DNA of 64,000 nucleotides. It comes from Nepenthes gracilis (lineage: Eukaryota > Streptophyta > Magnoliopsida > Caryophyllales > Nepenthaceae). A program made the translations under genes and the position numbers. Shown here piece by piece: positions 33,180 through 44,765 of this stretch. Where the stretch lies: NCBI GenBank assembly GCA_033239525.1, contig BSYO01000030.1, positions 2,798,900-2,862,899 on the forward strand. The letters are read 5' to 3'. A model generated the notes under the pieces. The model worked only from the letters and a program-made list of their open reading frames with translations, had not been told where the DNA came from and did no database searches. The stretch's first letter is position 1. Each line of letters begins with the position of its first letter.

Positions 33180-34351
33180 TCATCTATAAGAATTAGAAGT
33201 ATCAGCACTGGGAATTGTCTGCAAAAATGAGGACCTTGCTCCGGCTTCTGTCAAAAATCGACCAAGGACAGCCATCGTTGCCGTGCTGCTACCGAGCTTC
33301 TCGATCCCTCTCGACATCATGCATGTGTGCTTAGCCTCCACGACAACCACCACATCTCCACCCAGACACGGTGCAACAGTCTCAGCAATTTGCCTGGTAA
33401 GCCTCTCCTGCACCTGGAGCCTGAAGCCAAAGAAATTTATGACCGACTGAAGAAGCTGAACTCCGACCGGAGTTACTCCCTCAGCACAGAAATATCCGAC
33501 GTGCACAACCCCATGAAAGGGAAGCAGATGATGCTCACACTGCGACAAAAAAGGCAAGTTCAGCTCGGAATGAATCTTGTTAACACTCCTGGCTTCTTCA
33601 CCGTTCGATTTGATCCGTTCGAGCTGGGTGCAGACAAAACCATTCAGGCTCATATCCAGACTTGGAGTTTTGAACCTGGTGATCCACTTCAGGAAACGGG
33701 TCGGCGTCCCAATCAGCTCTTTCCTTGATGGGTCTTCGCCCAAGGCTCTGATGATCGAAACAACCGCATTAGCAGCTGCAGGGTTTGCATTTGCCAGGTT
33801 CGATGGCATTCGGTTGGTTGCAGATGCAAGGGACAGACACCAGTGATCGGATGACTTTTTTGCAGGTTTATCCATAGACGAGCCTCCGAGTTGTAAAAGG
33901 GTAAAGAGGTCATTCCATATATCGGCCTCTTCATTTCCAAAAACTCCCGAACCGGACGACACAACAGTTTTGTTCCATCTTAGGATGCTCGGGTCAAGTA
34001 CAAGAAGGTGCTGGCAGTGAAGAATGACAGCGACGCCTGCCGGTTTGATCGTGTGATCCAAAGCCGAACACACTTCATCAGCCAATCGCTGTGGATCCTG
34101 GAGGCGTTTTGCGAAGACATCAGCAACTCGAGAAAGCTTGCTGAGGCCGACAACACGTTGCCCAGAGGACACATAACCCACATGGCATTTCACCTGAAAT
34201 GGGAGTAAGCAGGACTCGCAATATGAAAAGAGGTCGAGGTCACGGACAACCACAAGCCCACCGGCTCCTCCAGCATGGCCAACTCCATTATGCAAACCAT
34301 GTTCAGGGAATAGAGCACCTTGGACAATGTCCTTCACCTTTTGTCTGTAAC
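33180..34351 (-). CDS. GCH1: GTP cyclohydrolase I, exon 2
   Basis: GTP cyclohydrolase I turns GTP into dihydroneopterin triphosphate, the first step of the pterin branch of folate synthesis in the plant cytosol. This exon encodes residues 72-461, starting GYRQKVKDIVQGALFPEHG after a CATTTTAG acceptor. The N-terminal domain has GGLVVVRDLDLFSYCESC, where CESC replaces the zinc-binding CEHH. A second complete FolE domain follows with LPFLSQCEHHLLPFHGVVHV and EAKHTCMMSRGIEK. Plants are known to carry two fused FolE-like domains, neither with a full set of catalytic residues. The stop is 33182-33180. With exon 1 the protein has 461 residues, the family's usual size. Confidence 0.96.
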
Positions 34352-35464
34352 CTAAAATGTAAAACTAACAGCATTATCAATCATCACATATTTTATCATC
34401 ATATATTTATCGTATAATCCATAGAATGAAAAATCGACCGACATATATTGTATCAAGAGCCCAATACCACAAGAAAATCGCATTATGTTATAATATTAAC
34501 CGGTATTGGCCTCTCGACATATCAAAATTAAGTTTGGTATGTCTAATAATGATACGTATCACCTGATATAACCAGTTAAGACCATTGCGACTAATATTGT
34601 TAACGGTGTTTTCATCCAAAGGGAACTTGGGTAAGATTCCACTTCTGAGTATACACATTTTCTCAATTGTTTGTTAAATTAGTATTAGTGTTTCTATATG
34701 ACCAAAACAGACATGCCAGAGAGTGTTAGCGCAACATTAAAATTGTTGTCGTGTGACCTTGTAGACATGGGCTTCAGTCACGTATATAGTTTCTTGCATA
34801 ATGTAATGTAATACTGTATATAATAGATTTAAAGTGGTCTGATCTTTCATAAATCTCACGCATAGCAAAGGCTTCATATATCGAGTTGCGGCCTAGACGG
34901 GCATGTCAAGAACCTATGTTTGCAGGTCAATATTTACAAGTGCAAATTTATAAGTCAACTCATATCTTTACCTTCTTAGTCCCCCACTGATTAGCACAAC
35001 AAGAAAGATCCTGTGTAGCAGGTTTGCACAACTTCTGAATAGCAAACCCAAGACATCTAAAAGCAGGAATTATTAGGGTTCTCCCATTTTAAAATTTACA
35101 CATACTCTTAATAGTAAGTATTTCATCCTAACAACTTAAACAGCTATAAGTATAAAATGAGTTTAACATATTTTAAAATATGGTTATTATCCTCGTCGTC
35201 CAAATTATCAATATGAAATGCTCACAATTGAAGATAAGGGACAACCCTTATCAAAATGGAAGAACCATAACTCCAAAGAGCAGCCTTTCCCAGGGAAAAT
35301 TACTGATGGGACAAGGCACGTGTTTCACCCAACTTTAAATATTGTTTTCTCCATAGATGCCAGATCAATACAAAACACCATCCATAAGAGCACACATTGT
35401 AAGTTTTCCACATCTAAGAAGGGTGTATCAATCAAATAAGTAGGAAAGTTAAGTTTCAAACATT

Positions 35465-35725
35465 AGATGAAAAGATTGGTATCGATATTTGAATGACCGT
35501 ATCAGTATTAGATATATCAGATAATATGTCTCAAATCAGAAATATCGGAAGAAAAAAAATTTAAAAACTGTAAACTGATAGAACCGTATTGACTAATATA
35601 TCGTAATATATCAACTAAAACGGTAACATATCATAATATTGTTACGGCATTAGAAAATATCGATATTAAGGGCCTAATACTAATATATATCAATCAATAT
35701 TTACATCAATGGTTATGAATCATAA
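35465..35725. repeat. AT-rich dispersed repeat, copy in the GCH1 intron
   Basis: It has the same block order as 1730-2025. This copy also lies inside an intron of an active-looking gene. Confidence 0.5.
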
Positions 35726-35973
35726 TAGTTGGGTTCAAATCTATAAAATAGCACAAAATCTTCATATAAGTGGACTTTGCCACTTTTCCATTTAATAACA
35801 AGCATCTATTAGGGAATGAACCTTTGTTTCTTCCTATACTCTTTCTACACGATTTTCTCTACATGTATATAGCAAAAGTGCTCATCATTTTTCAGAGAAG
35901 TTACAAATTGTAGCCTTGACAAAATCAGAGATAAACATCACCAAAGTCTCTTTGGCCTTCCAGCATGTCATTA

Positions 35974-36268
35974 GCATGGCTATCTACCATGCGTAAACTA
36001 TTTATAGGGAAAGCAAACACCCGTTTCTCAACTGATGAAAAGCCGTTACATAGATATACTACGCTTACTTTATGTTAGCAAGCAACTGTTCTTCAATATA
36101 TACTTCTGGTACCTTCTTATACATGGCTATCTAGCATGGGTAAACCATTTATAGGGAAAACAAACAACCGTTTCTCAACTGATGAAGCTGTTACACAGAC
36201 ATACTAGGCTTACTTTATGTTTGCAAGCAACTGTTCTTCAATATATACTTCTGGAAACTTCTTATAAG
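35974..36268. repeat. Tandem duplication of about 148 bp in the GCH1 intron
   Basis: Two near-identical units (35974-36121, 36122-36268) share CATGGCTATCTA, CGTTTCTCAACTGATGAA and AAGCAACTGTTCTTCAATAT. They differ at roughly a dozen sites. Confidence 0.85.
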
Positions 36269-36587
36269 TTATCTGTCATTGCATTCAATAAGGGTAAAAG
36301 GTATGATTATACACTGAATTACACTCCTATGCTCTTTTAAATCTTTTCATTAATACACATAAACTAACAAGCAATCAATTTCTTACCCAAAAACAACAGT
36401 TTTCAACTTTTTTCTGACCCGAAAAACCAACAAGAACAATAAGAGAAACAAATAAAAGACATCAAATGGGCCAAGCTAACTGATGAAAACATCCAAATGT
36501 CTGTTATATACAACCAGATTTTCACATTGTAATCAATCAGAAGGAAGATTTAATGCAGTGGGTAAAGACTTTAAACGTAATTATCAC

Positions 36588-36801
36588 CTCTGGTCCCTTC
36601 CCTAAAAGCCTTGGCAACGCGAAGCGGGGTTTTTCTCAGGCCTTCTCTGTTGATATCTTCTCCCAACTCCTGCAACAGGATTTTCACAGCGTCCTCAATC
36701 TCCGCAATCTGTGGTTCTTCCTCAACATCCAGCTGAATGAAACCAAGTTTAATAGCATTTTCGAGTTCCGAGTCACAATGCCCCTCATCCAAAGCGCCCA
36801 T
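36588..36801 (-). CDS. GCH1: GTP cyclohydrolase I, exon 1
   Basis: It starts at ATG 36801 (MGALDEGHCDSELENAIKLG) and ends at a CCAGAG/GTGATA donor after 71 codons plus one base. The splice to exon 2 gives REGTR-G-YRQKV, as expected for the family. It covers the N-terminal helix region of the first FolE domain (EIEDAVKILLQELGEDINRE, RVAKAFRE). No transit peptide is evident, in line with a cytosolic enzyme. An upstream codon in frame is TTG, so the ATG at 36801 is the likely start. Confidence 0.95.
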
Positions 36802-37198
36802 TGAAAGAGGAAGCAAATCCCAGGAAAAAAAATAATGCCAAAACGTCTGATAATCAACTACTTGAATAAACTTCCGGAACAGACGGGAACCGATAAGCCA
36901 AGCTGAAGAATTAGAAGAAACAGTAATATCCAGATGGAGAAAAAGAGGAGACGCAGTATGATTTACATAAAAAATTGAAAATTTTCAGGTGCGCAGAAGC
37001 AGAATGACGGCAAAATGAATAAGATCAATCAAACCAAACAAAAATCGGCCAAAATTTTTAAAAATCCAAGGTGCCCAGATCGATATTGAACAATAAATTA
37101 ACAAAGAAGTAAAAATACGAAATACCCAGATGAACAAAAATATCAAATTCAATAAAGATCAGATCTAAAATATCAACTGAACCAGAAGTAGGTTTGAA

Positions 37199-37258
37199 TC
37201 ATATTTCAAATGAAGCAAAAGAGAGAACAATATCCGAAATTAGTGAAATACGCTCCAT
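37199..37258 (-). promoter_or_regulatory. Candidate upstream ORF 2 in the GCH1 leader
   Basis: ATG at 37258 opens a 19-codon frame (MERISLISDIV...) ending in TGA at 37199. It lies before the main start if the leader is continuous. Confidence 0.3.
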
Positions 37259-37307
37259 ACAGCGTGAAAGGGAAGGAAATGGGGGAGAAGAGATGGGGCA
37301 GAGAAAA

Positions 37308-37370
37308 TTAGTTTGAAAGATAAAATGAGGCGGAGGAATGCTGTTGCGATTTTGCAAGTAGGGCTGCCAT
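37308..37370 (-). promoter_or_regulatory. Candidate upstream ORF 1 in the GCH1 leader
   Basis: ATG at 37370 opens a 20-codon frame (starting MAALLAKSQQH) that stops at 37308. It begins close to the predicted cap site. Confidence 0.3.
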
Positions 37371-37402
37371 TCTCCGCAGAATATGTGGATCCTCATCATA
37401 CA

Positions 37403-37410
37403 GATATAAA
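37403..37410 (-). promoter_or_regulatory. Candidate TATA box of GCH1
   Basis: TTTATATC on the - strand lies about 600 bp upstream of the ATG. A CT-rich leader (CCATCTCTTCTCCCCCATTT in the 37260-37300 region) follows it, typical of a plant 5' UTR. A 5' UTR intron is possible but not defined. Confidence 0.4.
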
Positions 37411-37449
37411 GTAGTTCGCCTCATCGGCAAGTAGGACCTGACTGGCTGA

Positions 37450-40011
37450 GGAGGTTGGGGGCAACGCAGATTTAACCGACAATATTTAATATATTAAATT
37501 ATATATTATATAATTATTTTAATTATTTTTTTGAAAAAAATATTAAAATATTAATATTATAAAAATAATAATACAATATATTATTATTATTTTTTTAAAA
37601 AAATATTTTTTTAATATTAATTTTTATCAATAGACTGGCACGCAGCCCTATTTTTTAAAAGTAGGACCAATTTAAGAAATTGGGTGGAGTTTTTTATTTT
37701 TAAAATTTAGGTTCATCTTTTATTATTTAAATTATACTCTTTTATTTAATTTTAATACTAATTTCATTCAGTAATAAAAATTTTAACCAAATTATCTTTT
37801 AAAATTAACTTCTATGGTAAACTTTTAAGACTATTAATTTTTTAATGCAACATTATAATGGTCAATTTAACTTAAAATTTGCATAAATAGTTTAATATTA
37901 AAATAAAATATTAATAAAATAATTTAAAAAAAAAAAAGAAATTTGAGAACAAGTTTTCAAAAAAATCTTTGAATTTATAACTTTTTATATTTTTTTTGTT
38001 AGAAAATATAAAAAAAACATTCCTGATTTTGTACCTCTAAAATTTTATTCTCAATTTTTTTATTTTTCATAATTATATTCTAACTTTTATTTTGTGGTTA
38101 GCTTTAAATGTGTATGCTAGATACATGTTAAATTAGATTAATCCAATTAATTAACATAATGTGTGATGATCTAAACCATAATAATCAAATTCAGTTCAAA
38201 TCGGTCACGCTGAAGATCATAAATATGAAATTATTAAAAATTTATCATAATTTTAACATTTTTAATAATAAATTTATTATTTTAATTACACATCGAATAA
38301 ATATTTACTAAAAGAAACCTATTAAAAATTATGGGTCATAATTCAAAGTAAACTACTAAATCTCTATCAAAGCATATCTTATATGTCTCCTACAGATATG
38401 ATAATAATTAACTTCTAAAATTTTCTCTATTTGAAAGTCTTATAGTAAAAGTAGGATCCCACTCTAAATCTATGTAATCAATTAAATTTGGAGCCAATAA
38501 AATATAAATGTGAGTTGAATATCCAACGAGTGAAAATAATTAAAAATATATAATAAATAATAATTATCTTATATATAAATAAATAAAAAGGCCACAATAG
38601 TAATATGCAATCTAATTCTATCCGAGGATCAACGACTCATCATAATCACGACACAAAAGTAATACTGAGGATAAGTTCCACTAGACCTTCGTATTATAAA
38701 GATAAAAAGATTTAATAATAATAGGCAAAAATCTTTCATGAGAAATAAAAGGAATTTTTCTCTTCTAAATATTAGTGTAAACAACCTAAATATTAAAGAA
38801 CAATAAATATCATAGATTTTTCTAAATTTGAAGGTCATATAAGCTGATAAATGGATTTTATCAAATATAATTCGTGAATTCAATTAAATTTTAAATTCAA
38901 TAGATATCAATAATAGTGAAATATTATGAAAGATCTCCTAAATCTTATTCCATCACTATAAACCAAAGACCATATATTTACACCACAACAACTGAATAAG
39001 TAGCACAAGGTCACTCAACATCCATATATCTTCACTATCCCTATAGTCATCCCGAATGCTATACTTGTAACACATTCCTACGATCTACGATACCCATCGC
39101 CAATAATATCACTGACATTATCTCCTACGATAGTTATATGATTATAAATATCCCTTCACACTAAACAATACATCTTATTATCACAATAATACGAAAATCA
39201 GTATCGGATAACTATAGAATATATTAAGGTATCGCAGGTTCTATATTATTGTAATATTTTTATATAATCTTCTTTACCTTTACTATTAAAGACCAATAAC
39301 ATGTACTCACGCAACTAAGTATATATGTAAAAGAACTTATCAATTATAATGAGAGAACCGTCATTTTGTGTTGATAAAGGCCATATACGCGGTATCGAAA
39401 TTAACACAAATAATGTCATAATGGAGGAAAAAAGAGAAAGAACCATGGGCTACTAAATAGCCATCTACATTATCTCTACTAATTGACAACAACCTTCTAT
39501 AAGTCCTATGACTTTTAACTATGCTACCAATTGTCAAGTTTCAATATTATACTAAAATTAACTCGATTCTTCTAACATTCCAACATCTATTTGCACGTTG
39601 CCATATTGTCAACCTAGTACGATTTTAACCCACTCTTACTAATATTCTAATTTTGTTGAATTCAACCGTATGATTATTGAATATCAAAAATATACTCGAC
39701 CTTATCATTACTGAATATAATTTGATAATTTTCGTTATTGTTTGAAATATTAGTGAGAGTAAGAAATTTGTCGAGTAATAAAATAGTGAATTTTGTGAGA
39801 GAGTGAGAAAGTAGTATATTACCACTCTACATAATATTCATATTGGCCAGATTGTATTCGACTGCACAGGTAATAAAACAGTCGTCATGATCCTCTAAAT
39901 TCAATCTAGCTTGGGCCACATGATATTGGGGTTCAAATATTCCAAAAAAAAATACCAGCATATCACATAATGACTTTATGAATGGTAAGCTTAGAAGAAA
40001 TAAATAATCAA
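37450..40011. other. AT-rich spacer with an old copy of the 55.7-kb repeat
   Basis: 37450-38160 is very AT-rich with no feature. From about 38400 to 39660 the sequence matches 55740-57000 and 61990-63200 at moderate identity. Shared stretches include GTAGGATCCC, CGAAAATCAGTATCGGATAA and GCAAATAATGT-like runs. No gene is seen. Confidence 0.55.
38400..39660. repeat. Third, oldest copy of the LTR-like repeat
   Basis: Diverged copy of the repeat at 55.7 kb and 62.0 kb. It lacks the adjoining antisense-gene fragment found in the other two copies. Confidence 0.55.
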
Positions 40012-40016
40012 TCAGA

Positions 40017-40979
40017 TGTTGGGCCCCAATGAAAGGGCCCATAAAAGCACGGCCCAAGAAAGCGGCCCAAACGAGAAGTCCAGTCCGTTCAAAAGGAGGC
40101 CCAAGAACATGCTAGCAACACCCAAGTGCTCAGACACGTGGAAGTCCAAATGAGTCTCAGAATCGCATGAGAGGTCAAAGAGAGGCTCACGGACTCTCCT
40201 TAGGAGATCCCCCAAAAGTCGGACCCTCTCATAAGACCACGAACTCACAAGGAGCGTCGCATCCAGACGAGGACTGCTCATTCACGACCGGGAGTGCCAA
40301 CTAGGCCACTTCGCTGATTCCCCACAAAACTGCAACCACTGCCAGTCGCCGTCTCAACAGTGCACGCCTAGTCAAATCAAGACTGTCACTCAAACCCTGC
40401 ACACGCAGGCCTACCAGCGGCGCTAGCCGCGTGATCTCCGCCAACGTCAGCCGTCATAAATGCAGTTGGGGGACCAGAGGATAGCCCGTCGGCCACTCAG
40501 CAAGCGCCATGCGTCTACCCCCCAACTGCCCATTTTCCACTATAAATACCCAGGGAGGCTCCATTCAAAAGGGGCCGGAACACATCTCCACCACCACTAC
40601 TGAAAAAACTCTCACTCTCGCTAAGACCACCCTGTAAGAAAGAGTGATAGAAGCTCCCCCCACGAGAGAATCCTCTCACGTAAGAAACACCAAAATAAGA
40701 TACAAGGAATGGATTAACCCTCACAATTGTATTCTATAAAGACTTCAACCCATATAGTGAAGCATTTAAACAGGCCTAGAGCTCGTGGTTTTTTCCTCCT
40801 TATTCACGAGGAGGTTTTTCACGTAAAATCTGGTCTCAATCTTCCTCCCATATCCAATACCGCATACACTCGCGTTGCCCGGAACCAACGCTTCCGACTA
40901 GACCTTGCGGTTCCAATGACTCAGGAACACCCCTCATCAACGAGCTTCCTCTTGGGGGCCGCGGATCCAGGACGCAACA
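40017..40979 (+). repeat. TE4 5' LTR
   Basis: It starts TGTTGGGCCCCAATG and ends GGACGCAACA. TATAAATA is at 40541-40548. Confidence 0.9.
40541..40548 (+). promoter_or_regulatory. TATA box in TE4 5' LTR
   Basis: TATAAATA in TTCCACTATAAATACCCAGG is identical in the 3' LTR at 45619-45626. Confidence 0.65.
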
Positions 40980-40980
40980 T

Positions 40981-40998
40981 TGGCGCCGTCTGTGGGAA
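40981..40998 (+). promoter_or_regulatory. TE4 primer-binding site
   Basis: TGGCGCCGTCTGTGGGAA, one base after the LTR end. It is the least altered copy of this site in the window. Confidence 0.8.
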
Positions 40999-41055
40999 GG
41001 AAGAACAAAAAAACTCATAACTTCCTGCTCTCCTGCAACAACCAACACACCAAGG

Positions 41056-41829
41056 ATGATCAGCAGGCAAAATAGCACGTCCACTCGGGAGGAAGAGCGT
41101 CGCGACAGGTGCCTCCCGTCGGGTGGCAGAATAGGTGGCGGCCCCGGTACTAGCGTGCATAAGCTAGTACAGAAGGTGGACAGCCTCTCAAGAGCTGTTC
41201 GCTCCCTCCAAGAAAAGGTGGGCGAACAGTCTCGGGGCGCGCACCCTGAGAGCCCGCGCCAAATGACGCTCCGAAGACAGCATTCGGCACGGGCTCCTGG
41301 CGAGTTGAGGGACTACCACAACAGGAAGAAAACCATGAGCCAGGCCCCAACGAAGAAGGGGCTCAAGAGGCTTTGGAGGACTATCTTTGGACCCAAAGCC
41401 GACGATGCCAGTCAGCCGGAAGGACGAAAAGACTCCCTGTCCCCAAGGATAAGGGAAGGAAGAAGGGCGAGCACCCAACTGGAGACCCAAGGACCATCCG
41501 GGCAAAACAATCCCGAGCGGTTGGTCCTCGGGGAAGAGCGGCCATCCATCCCATTGGCCTTCACTGACTCCCTCACCAACATCCTGAGGCAGATCAGGGA
41601 CGAGGAGTTCCTAAGATGGCCCAAGGCGTTGAAGAACCCAGAGGGAGGCGACCAGTGGGAGTACTGCCACTACCACTGCAGTCGTGGCCACGACACCGAA
41701 GACTGCCCGAAGCTCCAGGCGGAAGTCGAGCGGCTGGCAATGGAGGGCTATCTCGACCGCTTCTTGCCGCGACCCAGGCGCACCCGGTCGCGCCGCTCAA
41801 AGGGAAAGGCCATAATGGGCGCGGACTAA
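41056..41829 (+). CDS. TE4 gag-like protein lacking the capsid core, 257 residues, open
   Basis: An uninterrupted frame starts with ATG 58 bp after the primer site. Residues 1-60 hold a short heptad segment (VQKVDSLSRAVRSLQEKV). The middle is basic and polar. Residues 180-235 match the gag C-terminus (LTNILRQIRDEEFLRWPKAL) and a zinc knuckle, CHYHCSRGHDTEDC, with Cys-X2-His-X4-His-X4-Cys spacing. The DG-DP-HL capsid core seen in TE2 gag is missing. The protein could bind RNA but is unlikely to build a particle alone. An open frame in a pol-less element suggests recent origin or selection. Confidence 0.8.
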   Translation: MISRQNSTSTREEERRDRCLPSGGRIGGGPGTSVHKLVQKVDSLSRAVRSLQEKVGEQSRGAHPESPRQMTLRRQHSARAPGELRDYHNRKKTMSQAPTKKGLKRLWRTIFGPKADDASQPEGRKDSLSPRIREGRRASTQLETQGPSGQNNPERLVLGEERPSIPLAFTDSLTNILRQIRDEEFLRWPKALKNPEGGDQWEYCHYHCSRGHDTEDCPKLQAEVERLAMEGYLDRFLPRPRRTRSRRSKGKAIMGAD

Positions 41830-41984
41830 TGTAATAATAAAGAAAAAAAACGAGAAAGAAAAGGCCCTGGAGGCCACTCAATGTAAAACATGCATGTCAA
41901 TGAGAGAATCCTTTCATCATGTATGTTCTGAAGCATTCTCATGCTCCCGCATCGACAATGACGCAACTCGCAACACCAACAAAA

Positions 41985-42415
41985 ACTCAGGCGCCAACCT
42001 GAGCGGCCCAAGCGGTCGGACCCCACAGGTCAGGCAACAAAAACTCGGGCGCCGACCCGAGCGGCCCAAGCGGCCGGACTCCAGAGGTCAGGCAACAAAA
42101 ACTCGGGCGCCGACCCGAGCGGCCCAAGCGGTCGGACCCCAGAGGTCAAGCAACAGAAACTCGGGCGCCAACCTGAGCGGTCCAAGCGGTCGGACCCCAG
42201 AGGTCAGGCAACAAAAACTCGGGCGTCAACCTGAGCGGCCCAAGCGGTCGAACCCCAGAGGTCAAGCAACAAAAACTCGGGCGCCAACTTGAGCGGCCCA
42301 AGCGGTCGGACCCCAGAGGTCAGACAACAAAAACTCGGGCGCCGACCCGAGCGGCCCAAGCGGTCGAACCCCAAAGGTCAGGCAAGAAAAACTCGGGTGC
42401 CAACTCGAGCGGCCC
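41985..42415. repeat. 58-bp tandem array in TE4
   Basis: About 7.5 units, each with CAACAAAAACTCGGGCGCC, GACCCGAGCGGCCCAAGCGG and TCGGACCCCAGAGGTC. The CTCGGG...CCCGAG arms form a 6-bp stem in most units. It lies between the gag-like stop and the antisense gene. Confidence 0.88.
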
Positions 42416-42784
42416 CAAAGGCCGGGCGAGAAAAACAAAACCAATAGGTTAAAAGCCAGGAGTCCCCAAGAGGATCGCATCCCCAAATCCAAAAGGTTAA
42501 AAGGGTCGAGCACCTGAAAAAGGTCACGCACTCGACCTTAAGGCATTAGGCGCCGCACAACGTGCCGCAAAAAAAAAATAGAGAGAGAGAGAAAGGGGAA
42601 AAAGACACGCCCATGTAAATAAGACAAAAGAAGCGTCCGAAGTTCTGATGCAAAAAGGACAAGTCTTATTCATAAAAATAAATTTGTACACGAGTACAAC
42701 CAAAAAAAATATGTCAAGGGAGCGTCCCGCAGCTCCCTCCTCGAACCTCATGGGCTCCTGAAGATTCCACCTGGCCCACTGGAG

Positions 42785-44645
42785 CTGCCTCCTTAGGCGT
42801 GGAGGCTCGCCATCAGGCCCTGCCCGAGGAGGTTCGGGGAAAGGCCTATCAGCGACGCCATATAAGTCTTCTATGCTCAAGGCACTGGCGTTCCTGGGAT
42901 CGAGGACGGCTACAGGAAATTACGGACGGACAAGTCGCGCAACCCGGCGGCACATACGAATGCAGTCCCAAAACTTACCCTCTAGCACTGGAGCCATCTC
43001 AGCAACCTGCACAGACGTCCTCAACCTCTCCTCCTGGTGAAGGATCCGATCTTAGAGGAGACCCTGACGAAGCTGTAGAAGCTTGACAGTGTCCTCCAGA
43101 GAAGCAATCTTCTCCTTAGCTTCAGCCAGTTCTGCTTCCGCCCGCTGCGCGACCTCATAGGCGGCTCTCGAAGACCCCATTTCCAGGCGGGATTGGGCGA
43201 TCACTCCCACCAATCCACTGAGGCCCCTGATTAGGCCCCAAAGCTGCAACAGAAAGGTTCATCAAAATGCAGATAGATGGGAACAAGGCAGGAAAGGAAA
43301 CAGAGGATTACCTTAGAAATGAGAGGATCATCCTCTATGCCACACTCCCCATGGACCTCGGACTCCTGAAGACCACTCCTAGGCTCTGCAGGCACCGCCT
43401 CAGATATAGACTTAGCGGCTATAAAAGGCGCCGATGAGCCTACCTTAAAATCAGCGTCCTCAAAAAAACTCGGACGACCTCTTGGCTTCCACCATGGCCT
43501 GGCGCTCGGGAGCTATGAGCTCATCGACACTTAGGTCCTCGACTTCCACCACCACTCGGGCGGTCTCAGCCGTCTTCCCCCTCTCAGAGTCCACCATGAC
43601 GCTCCCGCCTCCTATGTCCTCGGGAGGGTGATAAGTTCTACCTGAGGCGTCACCAGGCGGGTCAGCGAGAGCTTCGAAGATAGGATCATCACCGGGGGGT
43701 TGGACGTTCGAAGACTCAGTAGCCTGAACGGGCAACTCCACGGGTGCAGCAAGAGGATTAGCAGCGGAAGCGAAGACGACCTTCAGACCCCGAGGACCCC
43801 GAAAGGACTCCAATCCTCGGCCTCTTAATCGGAGAAGCAGTCACGTCATCACCACTCAGGTCCTCGATGTCAAAGTCATCGTCGTCACCAGAGGAGGGCT
43901 CAGCAACGGGACCTCCGATCCTCAGTGTTCCAGCTCTCATCCTCAATCTCTCCTTGGCCTTCACGGAAGGAGCTGTGCCGGGAGCCTCGTCCCGCGGTCC
44001 CCATTTGGCTTCCTTGAATTTCTCAGGAGACAGCCAGATGTTGCGCTTGTTCAAGTGAAAGGTCCACAGATTGGCCAGCACCAAGTCCGTGTACACCTTC
44101 ACACTCTCCCTGTCCTCCTTTGAATGGTCAGAACTGTACTGAATGGCCACCTTCCCCCATTTGAGGGGAACGACCCAATGCTCATGGACGCCGTGGGAAA
44201 AAAACTTATCCTTCCACCGCTTTGTGGAGTCCGGGTTACCTCCGCACAGTAAGAAAAATTTCGGGCGAGGAGTCATCACGATCCAGTCAAGGTTCTGTGT
44301 AAAGCGGAACATCACCTTGACCGTAAGAGCATTCAGAAGCTTCTCATGGCACCGGAAGAAAACGCACAAGGACACTAGATACCTCATTGCATTCGGCTGG
44401 AGCCTGGCGAGGGGCACTCCAAGTGCCCTCATGATGGCATAAAGTTCCTCCGCAATGGGAAATCGTAGCCCACCTTTGATGTGGACTTCATAAACGGTGA
44501 TGAAACAGTCCTGAGGCCACAATGCCCTGTCATACGACTCCGGAATCATCATGGCCATAGATTCAGGGATTCGATATCGGCCTCGAATCTCTGTGAGCCA
44601 ATCGAGCGTCATCGCGGAGGCGATCTGTCTCACCCCAGGCGCCAT
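42785..44645 (-). pseudogene. TE4 antisense gene: Transposase_28-like protein with intron and coiled coil
   Basis: ATG at 44645 (MAPGVRQIASAM) opens a long frame to 43758. It has FITVYEVHIKGGLRFPI, GVPLARLQPNAMRYLVSLCV and NPDSTKRWKDKFF, the core of the plant Transposase_28 family, then an acidic tail (SSGDDDDFDIEDLSGDD). Frame changes near 43800 and at a T7 run near 43460 lead to DPLISK. A 68-nt GT-AG intron (43311-43244) joins this in phase 0 to LWGLIRGLSG and a coiled coil (AEAKEKIASLEDTVKLL). After another frame change comes FWDCIRMCRRVA near 42940. TATTTAAA lies 121 bp upstream of the ATG. Function unknown. Confidence 0.8.
43244..43311 (-). other. Predicted 68-nt intron in the TE4 antisense gene
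   Basis: On the - strand the donor is TTTCTAAG/GTAATCC and the acceptor is TTTCTGTTGCAG/CTTTGG, with a pyrimidine-rich body. It sits at the same protein position and phase as the TE2 intron. Confidence 0.65.
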
Positions 44646-44765
44646 GAACGCCAAAGAGCAAAGGCGAAGAAGAAGCTCAAACGAGGAAGGAACGAAAAAG
44701 CCCTAACGCATAGAAGAAAAAGCAAAAGAATAGGCGCGAAAATGAAAAATCAGGGTAAGGAAGCG

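Larger units (their letters stand above)
34352..36587 (-). other. GTP cyclohydrolase I intron, 2.2 kb
   Basis: The intron is bounded by GTGATA and TTTTAG. It contains the TATATCG-rich repeat at about 35465-35725 and a 148-bp tandem duplication at 35974-36268. A short open frame at 35218-35439 has no recognisable content. Confidence 0.9.

Noticed and set aside
33327..33846. Plus-strand frames of 133 and 89 codons within GCH1 exon 2
   Set aside because: They overlap the well-supported GCH1 coding sequence on the other strand and have no domain.
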